64,000 bases of DNA, from contig OZ251232.1 of the NCBI GenBank assembly GCA_965240325.2, forward strand, positions 2,170,001 through 2,234,000, in the 5' to 3' direction. The position numbers were made by a program, and so were the translations under genes. Shown piece after piece: positions 33,276 through 41,990 of this stretch. Positions within the stretch are counted from its first letter, which is position 1, and each line of letters begins with the position of its first letter. The stretch is from Rebecca billardiae RCC1528 (lineage: Eukaryota; Haptophyta). The notes beneath the pieces were generated by a model, which did no database searches, had not been told where the DNA came from, and saw nothing but the letters and a program-made list of their open reading frames with translations.

Positions 33276-34015
33276 TGGACAAGGACGAGGCGGGCGTGAA
33301 GGAGGTGCTGCGCGTGCTCGAGAGCTGCCTGCTGCCCGTCCACGAGCTCGCCGTACCGCCCGCCGCGTCGACCGCCCAGGCGCTCGAGGCGTCGGCTGCC
33401 ACCACCACGGCCGCCGCGCCCAGCGCGGCGCTCGAGGAGTGCGCGGCGCGTGCCGCGGCTGAGGCCGCCGCGGCCGCGCCGGCGGCCGACGTGCCGATGT
33501 TCAGCACCGAGGCGCGGCGCGCGCGCGCGTTGAGCGTGCGCTCGCCTATCATGGCGCAAGTCGCGGAAGCCGACTCCGACGGCGCCCTGGGCGCGGCCCC
33601 GGCCGCCGCCGACGACCCGCCGGCCGCCGGCTCGCCGCTCGCGCCCGACTCGGCGATCTGGGCGCAGCTGCAGCTGAGCCATCAGAGCTCCACACACGCG
33701 CGCCGCCGCCGGACCGGCCGGCACCACACGTTCGGCATCGGCGGGCTCAAGGACTACAGGGGCGAGGACGACGACCTCCGCGCGCGCCCGCGCACGCTCT
33801 CGGCGTTCATGATGCCATATGAAGATCAGTCCGAGGACACGGACGAGCCCGAGCCCGGACTGGACAGTTCCGGGTCCGGGAGCACGCCCGCGCCGCTGTC
33901 GAGCCACGACGGGTCGGAGGCGGAGGAGGCAGAGGAGGACGGCGCGCGCGCGCTGCCGCCGCCCGTGCTGGGCACGCTCGGCAGGGTTCGATCTTACCGC
34001 CGGCGGTACTACTAG
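33275..34015 (+). CDS. Acidic Ser/Ala-rich ORF abutting the kinase; possible C-terminal extension
   Basis: The 246-aa frame begins at an ATG that overlaps the kinase stop codon (TGATG) and has strong coding character: MDKDEAGVKEVLRVLESCLL, then AAADVPMFSTEARRARALSV, GLKDYRGEDDDLRARPRTLS and an acidic tail ending LGRVRSYRRRYY. Overlapping stop and start codons are not a normal eukaryotic arrangement. More likely this is the kinase C-terminus displaced by another small indel, or an exon joined by a splice not recognised here. No domain was identified. The Ser-rich sequence would suit phosphorylation. Confidence 0.5.
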   Translation: MDKDEAGVKEVLRVLESCLLPVHELAVPPAASTAQALEASAATTTAAAPSAALEECAARAAAEAAAAAPAADVPMFSTEARRARALSVRSPIMAQVAEADSDGALGAAPAAADDPPAAGSPLAPDSAIWAQLQLSHQSSTHARRRRTGRHHTFGIGGLKDYRGEDDDLRARPRTLSAFMMPYEDQSEDTDEPEPGLDSSGSGSTPAPLSSHDGSEAEEAEEDGARALPPPVLGTLGRVRSYRRRYY

Positions 34016-34045
34016 TCATCGTGGCTACTACTAGCTATAGTGCGC

Positions 34046-34077
<32 letters not shown>

Positions 34078-34435
34078 ATATATATATATATACATATATG
34101 ACGACGATGACGACGATATGGATATATGATATGCGCGACGACATATCGTCATGATGACGATCGGCGATATGTCATATGATGACTGACGACGACGGCGCGA
34201 CCGAGTACGATGCTGATGATGATTAGCGATATATCGTCGCGACGGCAATAATAATATAATTCCATCACGGCGGAGCCCTGCGCGCGGCCGCTCCCGGCCG
34301 ACAACTGTCATGCCAACTGATTCGCGAATAGCGGTCATGCGGTGCCGATCAGCCGCGCTGGCCGGTTGAACGGCACTCTGCGGTCGTCGTATAATTCATC
34401 GTTATTTGAACAGGAGCCGCGAAGTAGAGCCGCAG
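34016..34435. other. Intergenic region with TA and GACGAT repeats
   Basis: TA runs (34047-34096) and GATGACGACGAT-type sequence (34098-34210) fill most of the gap between two convergent genes. No gene is seen. Confidence 0.7.
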
Positions 34436-35284
34436 CTACGTCATCAGCAGCCCGCTGGTACGAGGCAGCTTCGGCCGCGGCCGCAGGTTCCCGCGAGCCC
34501 CGCGCAGCGCAAAGAAGGTGACGTCGTGCATGACGCGCGGCGGCGCGGGCTCGTCCGAGGTGAGCGGCGGGATGGCGTAGAAGAAGCAAGAGCGGTCGCC
34601 CACGATGGCGGAGGCGAGGTGCGCGCCTTCGACGTTGGCGCCGGCGAGCTCGGCGTCGATCGAGAAGATCGCGCCGTGCAGGCTCGTGTCGCGCAGGTCC
34701 GCGCCGCACATGTTCGCCCCGGCGAGCGACGCGCCGCGCAGGTTGGCGCCGCGGAGGCTGGCACCGCGCAGGTCGACGTGCGAGAGGTCAGCCTCGGCGA
34801 GGTTGGCGAAGGCGAGCTGCGCGCCGGCGAGCGAGCACCAGCTGAAGGCGCAGCGCTGGAGGCAGAGCCGCGACAGGTCCAGCCCGCTGAGGTCCGTCGA
34901 CGCGAAGTTGGTGCAGCTCGCGCGCAGCAGCTCGACGACCTCGACGCGTGTCAGCTCGGGCGTGAGAGCGCCGGCCGCATGCTGCTCGAGGTTGTAGAAG
35001 CGCAGCTCCGCGACGAGCGCGGCCTTCTCCTCGGCGCCCTTGGGCAGGCGGAGCGTGCCGTCTCGCATGAAGTTGATGATCGCGCGGAAGTGCGTCGGGT
35101 CGCGGTCGATGAAGATCGAGCCGTCCGGCTCACGCAGCACCGCGTGCCGGCCGGAGAGCATCGCGGTGAAGAACGTGTCGTCGAAGCGGCACAGCGTCGA
35201 CTGCGTCGTGTCGAAGCGCTGGCCGCCGACGTTGAGCGTGATCCGCTCGGGGAGCTGCGCCAGCGCGCGCGACGAGGACGCCAT
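34436..35284 (-). CDS. KCTD9-like BTB/T1 and pentapeptide-repeat protein
   Basis: A single exon of 282 aa from the Met at 35284 (MASSSRALAQLPERITLNVG). Residues 14-105 are a BTB/POZ domain of the potassium-channel tetramerisation type (LNVGGQRFDTTQSTL, RDPTHFRAIINFMRDGTL). Residues about 130-230 are pentapeptide repeats of the A(D/N)Lxx kind (ADLSHVDLRGASLRGANLRG), which form a right-handed beta helix. Animal KCTD9 has the same two modules in the same order plus an N-terminal extension and is about 390 aa; it acts as a CUL3 substrate adaptor. The C-terminal 50 residues are unassigned. The inferred role is a CUL3 adaptor or scaffold. Frame, start and domain order are clear. Confidence 0.85.
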   Translation of the reverse strand: MASSSRALAQLPERITLNVGGQRFDTTQSTLCRFDDTFFTAMLSGRHAVLREPDGSIFIDRDPTHFRAIINFMRDGTLRLPKGAEEKAALVAELRFYNLEQHAAGALTPELTRVEVVELLRASCTNFASTDLSGLDLSRLCLQRCAFSWCSLAGAQLAFANLAEADLSHVDLRGASLRGANLRGASLAGANMCGADLRDTSLHGAIFSIDAELAGANVEGAHLASAIVGDRSCFFYAIPPLTSDEPAPPRVMHDVTFFALRGARGNLRPRPKLPRTSGLLMT

Positions 35285-35860
35285 CGCCACCGCGCGCGCC
35301 CGTGCCCCTTCGGCCGCGACGGTGTAGCGGGCTGCCGCGGCAAGCTCTCCCACCGAGTGGACGGGCGGGCGGGATGCCGGGAACCGACTTTTTCCAGACT
35401 CCTGTGCCCGTTCGCGTCCAGAGCCCGTCTCGACGGGCGAGGCCCGGAACCACTGCGCAGGCGCGGCCCGGAGTCCCGGACCCGGACTGAGAATCGACTG
35501 GGAATGAGCTCGCTCGGCCTCTCGCCCGCCGCGGACACGCCCCGCGCCTCCTCCTCGCACCGGATGAAGTTCATCTGTTCATGCTGCGCTCAGAGACCAC
35601 ACACCCGTGCCGCCTGCGTCCCGGTCCGGATTGAGCTGTGAGCAGGGCGCAAATGCATAACACTGAACAGGCCGCGCTGAATAAATCGCCGAAGTCAGAT
35701 TGTCACAGTACAGATAACACTTAACAGATCAGTCATCAGACTCAGAGTCAGACACTTCGTAGCAGACGCGCGCTAATTGATTCATTCAGCAAGTTTTATC
35801 AGGTATTAATAATAAAACTTCAGGGCCGTGACGGATTTCCGACAGCCAGCCGTACTGAAG
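35285..35860. other. Intergenic region
   Basis: The KCTD9-like frame stays open to 35560 without a better start. The rest is GC-poor, with short direct CAGATTGTCACAGTACAGAT-type words and no gene. Confidence 0.5.
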
Positions 35861-37753
35861 TTATTCGTGCAGCCCCGTCGAGCGGAACAACAGCGGCGGC
35901 CGAGCCCCGTCACCCGCGGCGGCCGCGCCCTTGGCCGCGCCGCGCCATCGCAGCCTCGCGCGCGCGCCCGCCAGCATGCCGACCAGCGCGTCGAACAGAC
36001 TGTACAGCGTCAGCCGCGCGCGCGCGCGCGCGAGCTTGAGCCGGCGGCGCCAGCGCGGCCCGCCGCGGCGCGCGAGCGCGCCCGGCGCGTGCCGCTGCTG
36101 CGGCTGCGGCGCCTCCAGCTCCGGCGCCTCCGCGAGCGCGCCGAGCGCCTCGAGCGCCTGCACGACGAACGTGTCCGCAGGGCGCGCGCCGAGCCGCGCG
36201 CCGACCGAGCGCAGCGCGTCGTTCGTCTTGAGGAGGAGGAGCACGGAGCGCGGCAGGCTCTCGAGCACCTCGACGATCGCCGCCGCGTACCGCGCCACGT
36301 CCGCGCGCAGCGCGTCGCGCGCCTTCGCGTCGTGCGCGAGCGCGGTCCGGACGTCGAGCCCCTCGAGCTGGCCGGTCCGGATTTGCGAGTACGGGCGAGC
36401 GGTCAGCATGGCCGCCAGCAGCGTGAACGAGTGGCCGGAGCGGAGGGCCTCGATCCGCGCCGAGCGCGCGCCGAGCGCGGCGCACGCCTCGCGCATCTCC
36501 TCCTCGTCCGCCGCCACGATCGCCGCCCACAGCTGCGCGTACCGGACTCGCACCGGACTCTCCACCTGCCGATACAAACCGTGGTCCAATAAAATAATCT
36601 GAGGCCCGCCGTCGGCCGCGCGGCGCACGAGCACGTTGCCCGGGTGCGGGTCGCAGTGCACGAAGCCGGTGCGGAACGTCATGTGCGCGAACACGCGCGT
36701 GAGCAGCCGCGCCGTCTCGCGCGCGTCCACCCGCGCGGCGCGCAGCCCCGCGAGGTCGGAGACCTGCACCCCGGGCTCAAACTGCATGGTGAGCACGCGC
36801 CTCGACGAGAGCGCCCGGTGCACAGCGGGCACGACGACGCGCTCGGGCGGGAAGCGGCCGCGCAGGCTGGCGATGCAGCGCGCCGCGTTGTCCGCCTCCA
36901 CCGTGAAGTCCAGCTCGCGCGGAAGGTTCTCCGAAACCTCCTCCACCAGCCACTGGAACCCGAAGCCCGGCACGGCCAATCGGACGAGGTCGACGAGCCG
37001 CGCGAGTAGCCACACCTCTGTGCGCGCCATCGCGAGCAGGTCCGGGTGCTGCACCTTCACGGCGAGGCGCCCGCCGCCGCGCGCGTCCGTCGCGACGTGC
37101 ACCTGCGCGAGCGACGCGCTCGCGATCGGCTTCTCCTCGAAGCTCGCGAAAAGGTTCTCCAGAGAATCGCCCAGGTCCTGCTCGATGGCGGCGCGCACGT
37201 CCGCGAACGGCGTCGTGCGGTTGCGGTCGAAGAGCGGGCGCAGCGCGACGACGTAGCCGTCGGGCACGAGGTAGTCGAGCAGGGCGATGTGCTGCCCGAT
37301 CTTCACGTAGATCCCGCCGTTCGCCTCGCACAGCGCGAGCAGCGCGCGCCCTCCGCGCTCGTGCGCGGCGCGCATCGCCGCGTCCGCGCCCGCGCTGCCG
37401 CGCGGCGGGAGCGCGCGGTAGTCGGCGACGATCGAGCCCGCGGTGAGCACGCACCGCCCGACACGCACGAGCGCGTGGCACATCGGCCGGTCGGTCGCGT
37501 ACAGCCCCGCCGCCGCCACCGCCGACGCGCCGACGCCGACCGCCACGCCGCGAGCGCCCCACGCGCACGCGCGGCCGAGCAGACTGCGCGCCACCGGCCG
37601 CGTCGAGAGCGCGCGATGGCTGGCGGGCGCCGCGGCGCGCGCGGCTGCGCCCGAGCCGCCGAGGTGCACGCTCGCCGCTCGCGTGCCCGCGCCCGCCGCC
37701 ACCGCGCCCGCGCGGGCCACGGCGGCGCGGCCGAGCAGCGCGGCGGCTGCCAT
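35861..37753 (-). CDS. ABC1/UbiB (ADCK1-type) atypical kinase, probably mitochondrial
   Basis: A single exon of 630 aa. The start at 37753 gives an Ala/Arg-rich, acid-free N-terminus (MAAAALLGRAAVARAGAVAA) suited to mitochondrial import, followed by a hydrophobic segment near residue 55-75. Family motifs are intact: the KxGQ motif in GGIYVKIGQHIALL, the Ala-rich loop ASLAQVHVA, the ATP-site lysine in AVKVQHPDL, ELDFTVEADNA, the catalytic loop FVHCDPHPGNVLVR and the metal-binding LLDHGL. These proteins are ATPases or kinases tied to coenzyme Q and lipid homeostasis. The long C-terminal region of Arg/Ala-rich helices fits the ADCK1 group. Its start codon lies 114 bp from that of the divergent RavA-like gene, so they probably share a bidirectional promoter. 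Confidence 0.9.
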   Translation of the reverse strand: MAAAALLGRAAVARAGAVAAGAGTRAASVHLGGSGAAARAAAPASHRALSTRPVARSLLGRACAWGARGVAVGVGASAVAAAGLYATDRPMCHALVRVGRCVLTAGSIVADYRALPPRGSAGADAAMRAAHERGGRALLALCEANGGIYVKIGQHIALLDYLVPDGYVVALRPLFDRNRTTPFADVRAAIEQDLGDSLENLFASFEEKPIASASLAQVHVATDARGGGRLAVKVQHPDLLAMARTEVWLLARLVDLVRLAVPGFGFQWLVEEVSENLPRELDFTVEADNAARCIASLRGRFPPERVVVPAVHRALSSRRVLTMQFEPGVQVSDLAGLRAARVDARETARLLTRVFAHMTFRTGFVHCDPHPGNVLVRRAADGGPQIILLDHGLYRQVESPVRVRYAQLWAAIVAADEEEMREACAALGARSARIEALRSGHSFTLLAAMLTARPYSQIRTGQLEGLDVRTALAHDAKARDALRADVARYAAAIVEVLESLPRSVLLLLKTNDALRSVGARLGARPADTFVVQALEALGALAEAPELEAPQPQQRHAPGALARRGGPRWRRRLKLARARARLTLYSLFDALVGMLAGARARLRWRGAAKGAAAAGDGARPPLLFRSTGLHE

Positions 37754-37867
37754 TCCGGCAGCACAGCAAGTAGTTCTGGCGATGCGCAGTCCGGGACGAT
37801 CTCTCGGGCTCTCCAAGGGTGGTCCCGGACTCTCCATGCGTTCACGGCGTGTCGAGATCTGATCACG

Positions 37868-40030
37868 ATGGACGTTCATCGCGAGGCGCAGCGCTACCGC
37901 AAGCGCCTGCTGCAGTGGACGGCGCAGCGCATGCAGCAGCCGGGCTTCTTCCGGCTGAGCGAGCGTGACTCCACCTACGTCGCGCTCGCCCGAGCGCGCG
38001 CGCGCGCCGACGAGCCGGCGCCGACGAGCGCGCCGGCGCCGGCTGCGGCCGCGCGCGAGTTGCCGGCGTGGCTGCGCGCTCACGCCGACACGGCGGCCGC
38101 GCTGCGCGCGCACGCACGGCTCCTCCCGCGCGGGCTGATCGAGCGCGAGGCGGAGGGCGCGCTCCTCGTCCTCGCGCTCGCGTGCGGCGAGCACGTCCTC
38201 CTCGTCGGCCCGCCGGGCACGGCAAAGAGCGAGCTGGCCCGGAGGCTTGCGAGAGCGATCGCGCCGCCGGCGCCCGGCGCGTCGGCCGCGCCGAGCGAGG
38301 CGCGCGTGAGCGACGAGGGCGCGGCCGCGGCGGCGGAGTGCGCGTACTTTGAGCGCCAGCTCTCGCGCTTCTCCCTGCCCGAGGAGCTCTTCGGCCCGCT
38401 CTCGCTCCGGGCGCTGGATCAGGACCGGTGCGCGCGCGCGCGCGCGCGCGCGCGTGCGCGTGCGCTTGCTTGCTCGCTGCGCAGGTGGCCCGTGCGGCCG
38501 CGCTTGCGCGCTTGCGCGCAAGCGCGTGCGCGCGCGCGTGGGTCGGTGGGTCGGGCGTGCCGGGGGCCCTCGTCGTGCGCCCTGTGCGGCGCTCACCCGC
38601 CACCGCCGCGCCGCGCCGCGCCCCACAGCTACGAGAGACAGACCGCAGGCTACCTGCCGCGCGCGCGCGTCGCATTTTTGGACGAGTTATTCCGCGGCTC
38701 GTCCGCGATTTTAAATGCGCTGCTCGGGCTGATGAACGAGCGGCTGTTCGACAACGGGAGCGGCGTGGTGGGCGTGCCGCTCGTCACGCTCGTCGGCGCG
38801 TCCAACGAGTGGCCGCGCTCCGAAGAGCTCGAGGCCCTGCTCGATCGATTCTTGCTCGTGCGCGCCGTCCGACCGATGAGCGGGCGCGGGCGCGCGCGCG
38901 CGCTGCTGCGCGGCGCGCACGCGCGGCAGCCGGCGGCGTGCGCGGCGGCGGCGCTCGAGCTGGGCAGCGTGGGCGCGCTGCGCGAGGACGCGCACGCGCA
39001 CGTCGCGCTGGGCGAGCGCGCGCGCACGCTGATGCTCGAGCTGCTCGACGACGCGGACGCCGCGGCCGCGCGCGCGCGCGCCGCGGCCGAAGTGGGCGCG
39101 GACCTGGGCGGCACGGGCGCGGGCGCGGGCGTCGGCGAGGCGGAGGACGACGGCGGCGTGCTGCTCGGCGAGGGGCCGCCGGTGTCCGACCGCCGGCTGA
39201 TGCAGACGGCGCGCGCGCTGCGCGTCGTCGCCGCGAGCTGCGGCCGCGCGCGCGTCAGCCCGTGGGACCTACTGCTCCTGCCGCTGTGCTGGCCGCGCGT
39301 GCCGCCCCTGCTGTCGCAGCCGGTGGCGGCGGCGGCGGAGCCGGCTGTGGCGGGTGCCGAGGGCGCGCGCGCAGCGTCGGAGGGCGCGGAGGGCGCGGCG
39401 CCGTGCGCGCTCACCGCCGCGGTGCTCCGAGCCGCGCCGCCGCAGCCCAGCCCGTCCCTCGAGGCGCTTGACCTCGCCCTGAGCGGGCTGCACGACGGCG
39501 TGTTTTGCGCCCTGTGCGCGGACCCCAACCCTAACCCTAACCCCAACCCTAACGCCGCTAGCCCTAACCCCAACCACCTGTGCGCGGGCGCGGACGGTGG
39601 CGGCGCGGGCGCGGACGACGGCGGCGCTGCCGCCGCGCTCGGCTTCGAGGCCGAGGCGGGCACGCTCGCGCGCGCCGCGGCGGACGCGCGCGCGCGACTG
39701 CTCCGAGCATGCGCCGAGGATGCCAGGCATCTCGGCGCGCACGCGTGGCTGCCCGGCGCCGAGCGGCGGCGCGCGCTCGGCGCGCTCCGCGGCGCGACCG
39801 CGCGCGCCGCGCAGAGGCTGGACGCCATCAGGGCCGACGCTCTGGCGATGCGCGAGTGGGCGCGCGAGCGCGCGCGCGCGGGCGCGTGGCCGTCGGCAGG
39901 GGCGGCGGTCGCGATGGCGCCCGCGCTCGGCGTGCGCGCGCTGCGCGAGCGGCTCTCGGCGGACGCGCCCACGGCCGAGAAGCGGCGCGCCATCGCGCTC
40001 ATGGACGAGCTGGGCGGCGTCACGCGCTGA
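37868..40030 (+). CDS. RavA/MoxR-type AAA+ ATPase
   Basis: Exons are 37868-38427 and 38629-40030, giving 653 aa. The splice (GTGCGCGCG...CCACAG, phase 2) makes LDQDRYERQTAGYLPRARVA, matching bacterial RavA-type sequence at this point. Walker A is GPPGTAKSEL (about 116-125). Walker B is VAFLDELFRG, sensor 1 is VGASNEWP, and LLDRFLL precedes the arginine-finger region. The C-terminal half is Ala-rich with a Pro-Asn repeat encoded by telomere-like DNA and a final helical segment (LRERLSADAPTAEKRRAIAL). MoxR ATPases remodel or mature protein complexes; RavA in bacteria works with a VWA partner, not seen here. The 201-nt intron is free of stops in frame, so a retained-intron isoform with 67 extra residues is possible. 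Confidence 0.85.
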   Translation: MDVHREAQRYRKRLLQWTAQRMQQPGFFRLSERDSTYVALARARARADEPAPTSAPAPAAAARELPAWLRAHADTAAALRAHARLLPRGLIEREAEGALLVLALACGEHVLLVGPPGTAKSELARRLARAIAPPAPGASAAPSEARVSDEGAAAAAECAYFERQLSRFSLPEELFGPLSLRALDQDRCARARARARARALACSLRRWPVRPRLRACAQARARARGSVGRACRGPSSCALCGAHPPPPRRAAPHSYERQTAGYLPRARVAFLDELFRGSSAILNALLGLMNERLFDNGSGVVGVPLVTLVGASNEWPRSEELEALLDRFLLVRAVRPMSGRGRARALLRGAHARQPAACAAAALELGSVGALREDAHAHVALGERARTLMLELLDDADAAAARARAAAEVGADLGGTGAGAGVGEAEDDGGVLLGEGPPVSDRRLMQTARALRVVAASCGRARVSPWDLLLLPLCWPRVPPLLSQPVAAAAEPAVAGAEGARAASEGAEGAAPCALTAAVLRAAPPQPSPSLEALDLALSGLHDGVFCALCADPNPNPNPNPNAASPNPNHLCAGADGGGAGADDGGAAAALGFEAEAGTLARAAADARARLLRACAEDARHLGAHAWLPGAERRRALGALRGATARAAQRLDAIRADALAMREWARERARAGAWPSAGAAVAMAPALGVRALRERLSADAPTAEKRRAIALMDELGGVTR
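39523..39575. repeat. Telomere-like CCCTAA repeat inside a coding exon
   Basis: About nine degenerate CCCTAA/CCCCAA units occur in two blocks (39523-39553 and 39562-39575) separated by CGCCGCTAG. They are in frame with the RavA-like gene and encode a Pro-Asn run. The DNA motif is the complement of TTAGGG. Confidence 0.9.
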
Positions 40031-40613
40031 CTGGCTGACTTCCAGCCCCAACCACCGTTGCAGCCAGACTAATATTACTGATCCGACGGCGGTCCGGCGG
40101 ACGTCGGACTGCTCCGACGCGCCCCAGGCCTCGTCCTTATTAGTCGTAGTGGTTATAGAATGACGAGGCTACGGCCTGCGACTGCGTACGGCCACTGAGT
40201 GGTCTCAGACGGGCCGCGGACGGTACTCGTAAGCGTTACAACAGTTAACTTGAGACTCGCGGTCCAAGCGCCAATTCCGCGACGATAATTACGGAACGGA
40301 TGCCACCGCTTGCCACGCGACGACTGGCGGTCACTGACGAGTCGTCCGCCACGCGACAGCCGCACATCATCCGATCGGCGGGCGCCGGACGACGAAGTCG
40401 GAATAATAGCGTCGGATCATCGACTGCTGCTGACGAGTCGGATCGTACTCGTAACGGTCATTGGCGTCGTGCCTAACCCAGTGTGGCCGGCGGCCGGCGG
40501 GCGCCGCGCGGCGCCGCGCCGCATCAGACGTGATGAGGACAGGCATTGAAAACCTGGCCTCGTCGGCGGCCTCTGGCACCCTGCGGCGGCACCCTGTGGC
40601 GTCCCAGGGACCG
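40031..40613. other. Intergenic region between convergent genes
   Basis: No coding character is seen between the RavA-like stop and the AdoMet decarboxylase stop. Several short palindromic CGATCGGCGG/CCGCCACGCG words occur without clear structure. Confidence 0.6.
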
Positions 40614-41432
40614 TCACGTGAGTCTGATGCCAGGCTGCTGCTGCTCGGTGCTCGACGGAGCCGCCGCAGGCTCCACGTCTGACGCTGAGTCTGAGTCTGA
40701 GTCTGAGTCTGACTCTGCCGCCGGCGGTGCCGCCATGAGAGGGGCGCCGGGGATGCCACGCTCGAAGCGGCGTAAGCGCGCGTACTGCGGGCGCAGCATC
40801 TCGACCACGCGCACGACGCCCGCCCACAGGTCCTTCAGCTCGGCGTGGTGCTCCGCCTCGGCGAGGGCGGCGTGCGGCGCGCTCGCCGAGCGCACGTACG
40901 CGCGCGTCGGCAGCGCGCGCCTGGGCGCGCTGCCGTCGGCGCACGTCCAGCCGGCGTGGTGGTCGTGCGGCAGGCCGGACGACGTCGCCGCCGACGCGTT
41001 CAAGTTCATCACCACCTCGCCGCCGCCGCCGGAGCGCGTGACCGTCTCGCCGCATGGCATCTCGAGCCGCGCGCCGCACGAGAAGAGATCAATGGCGGCG
41101 TAGCCGTACTCGGGCCAGGTGTGCACGGAGGTGTGCGACTCGGAGAGGAGGACGACGCCCGTCACGCCCTGCGGGCTGAAGCGGTGGAACGCCGACTGCA
41201 GCACCGTCAGCCCCGCCGCCTCGGACGCGTCCGCGAGCACGCGCGCGAGGTAGCTCTCATCATCGAGCGTGTGCGCGCGCACACCCCAGACCTCCATGAC
41301 GAGGTGCGTGCCCAGGCGGTGCGAGAGGGGGCTGGAGACCGCGCCAGCGCGCAAGCCGCACGCTAGCAGCGCGATACCCGCGGGCCCGCGCAGACGCCCG
41401 CGGGTGCCGCCTCGCCTGCGCGCCGCCACCAT
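40614..41432 (-). CDS. S-adenosylmethionine decarboxylase proenzyme, bacterial (SpeD/SpeH class 1) type
   Basis: A single exon of 272 aa. The core (about 38-165) is the short bacterial form: HLVMEVWGV, then LLSESHTSVHTWPEYGYAAI and DLFSCG. Self-cleavage is expected between E98 and S99, with S99 becoming the pyruvoyl group; H104 and C119 fall at the spacings known for the bacterial enzyme (Ser+5 and Ser+20). The reaction decarboxylates AdoMet to supply aminopropyl groups for spermidine synthesis. The N-terminal 37 residues contain a hydrophobic segment (GPAGIALLACGLRAG) that could direct it to the secretory system or plastid. The C-terminus has an added Ser-Asp repeat tail. Most eukaryotes use the longer eukaryotic-type enzyme, so transfer from a bacterium or from the plastid ancestor is inferred. 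It starts 204 bp from the divergent plastid-protein gene. Confidence 0.88.
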   Translation of the reverse strand: MVAARRRGGTRGRLRGPAGIALLACGLRAGAVSSPLSHRLGTHLVMEVWGVRAHTLDDESYLARVLADASEAAGLTVLQSAFHRFSPQGVTGVVLLSESHTSVHTWPEYGYAAIDLFSCGARLEMPCGETVTRSGGGGEVVMNLNASAATSSGLPHDHHAGWTCADGSAPRRALPTRAYVRSASAPHAALAEAEHHAELKDLWAGVVRVVEMLRPQYARLRRFERGIPGAPLMAAPPAAESDSDSDSDSASDVEPAAAPSSTEQQQPGIRLT

Positions 41433-41636
41433 CCTGTGCCCGCTGCCGGGCGCGGCGGCCTTGTGTTGCGGCTTCCGCCACTGGGACGAGTCCGGATGCT
41501 TGCTCCGCTCGTTGTCTCGCTTGGTCTCGCCCGTCCAGTGGCAAAAAAGTCCGGCCGCGCTCCTGCGTTGGAGCCAGCGCTTGGTCTGATAATCCGGCTT
41601 AATTAGCTCGAGCCGCGTCCCTCGGCACTCGCAGTC

Positions 41637-41990
41637 ATGTTCGTGAAGAGCCTCATCCTCCTCGCGGTCGCGCTCTTCGGCTCGACCGACGCGCTGAAGG
41701 CGCCGCTGAGCAAGGTCAGCCTGACGCGCTCGACGGCCGCGAAGGCCGCGGGCGTCGCTGCCGCCCCCGCGCTCTTCTCGTCGGCGCCGGTGTGGGCGAA
41801 GGATGCGGCTCTGCAGGTGTCGCCGTACGGCACCGGCGGTGAGGGCACGGGCGACACTCTCGGCATCAACGACGGCTCGCTCCTCGGCGTGCTCGTGTTC
41901 ATCAGCGGCACCATCTTCGCTGCCTTCATCGCGAACTCGAAGGACGTGCCGGACGACGACTTCTTCGATGGCTACGACAGCCAGCGCTAA
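41637..41990 (+). CDS. Small plastid thylakoid membrane protein, PsbW-like
   Basis: 117 aa in one exon. The N-terminus MFVKSLILLAVALFGSTDA is a signal peptide. A basic, hydroxylated stretch (SKVSLTRSTAAKAAG) follows as transit peptide, then a second hydrophobic stretch (VAAAPALFSSAPVWA) that looks like a thylakoid-transfer signal. The mature part (about 60 residues) has GTGGEGTGDTLGINDGSLLG, one TM (GVLVFISGTIFAAFIA) and an acidic tail. The layout of Gly-rich lumenal segment, single TM and acidic stromal end resembles PsbW of photosystem II, but identity is low and another small photosystem subunit is possible. The three-part targeting peptide is what a complex (secondary) plastid requires. 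Confidence 0.6.
   Translation: MFVKSLILLAVALFGSTDALKAPLSKVSLTRSTAAKAAGVAAAPALFSSAPVWAKDAALQVSPYGTGGEGTGDTLGINDGSLLGVLVFISGTIFAAFIANSKDVPDDDFFDGYDSQR

Noticed and set aside
39523-39575. A true chromosome end
   Set aside because: The repeats are short, degenerate, in frame, and coding sequence continues normally on both sides.
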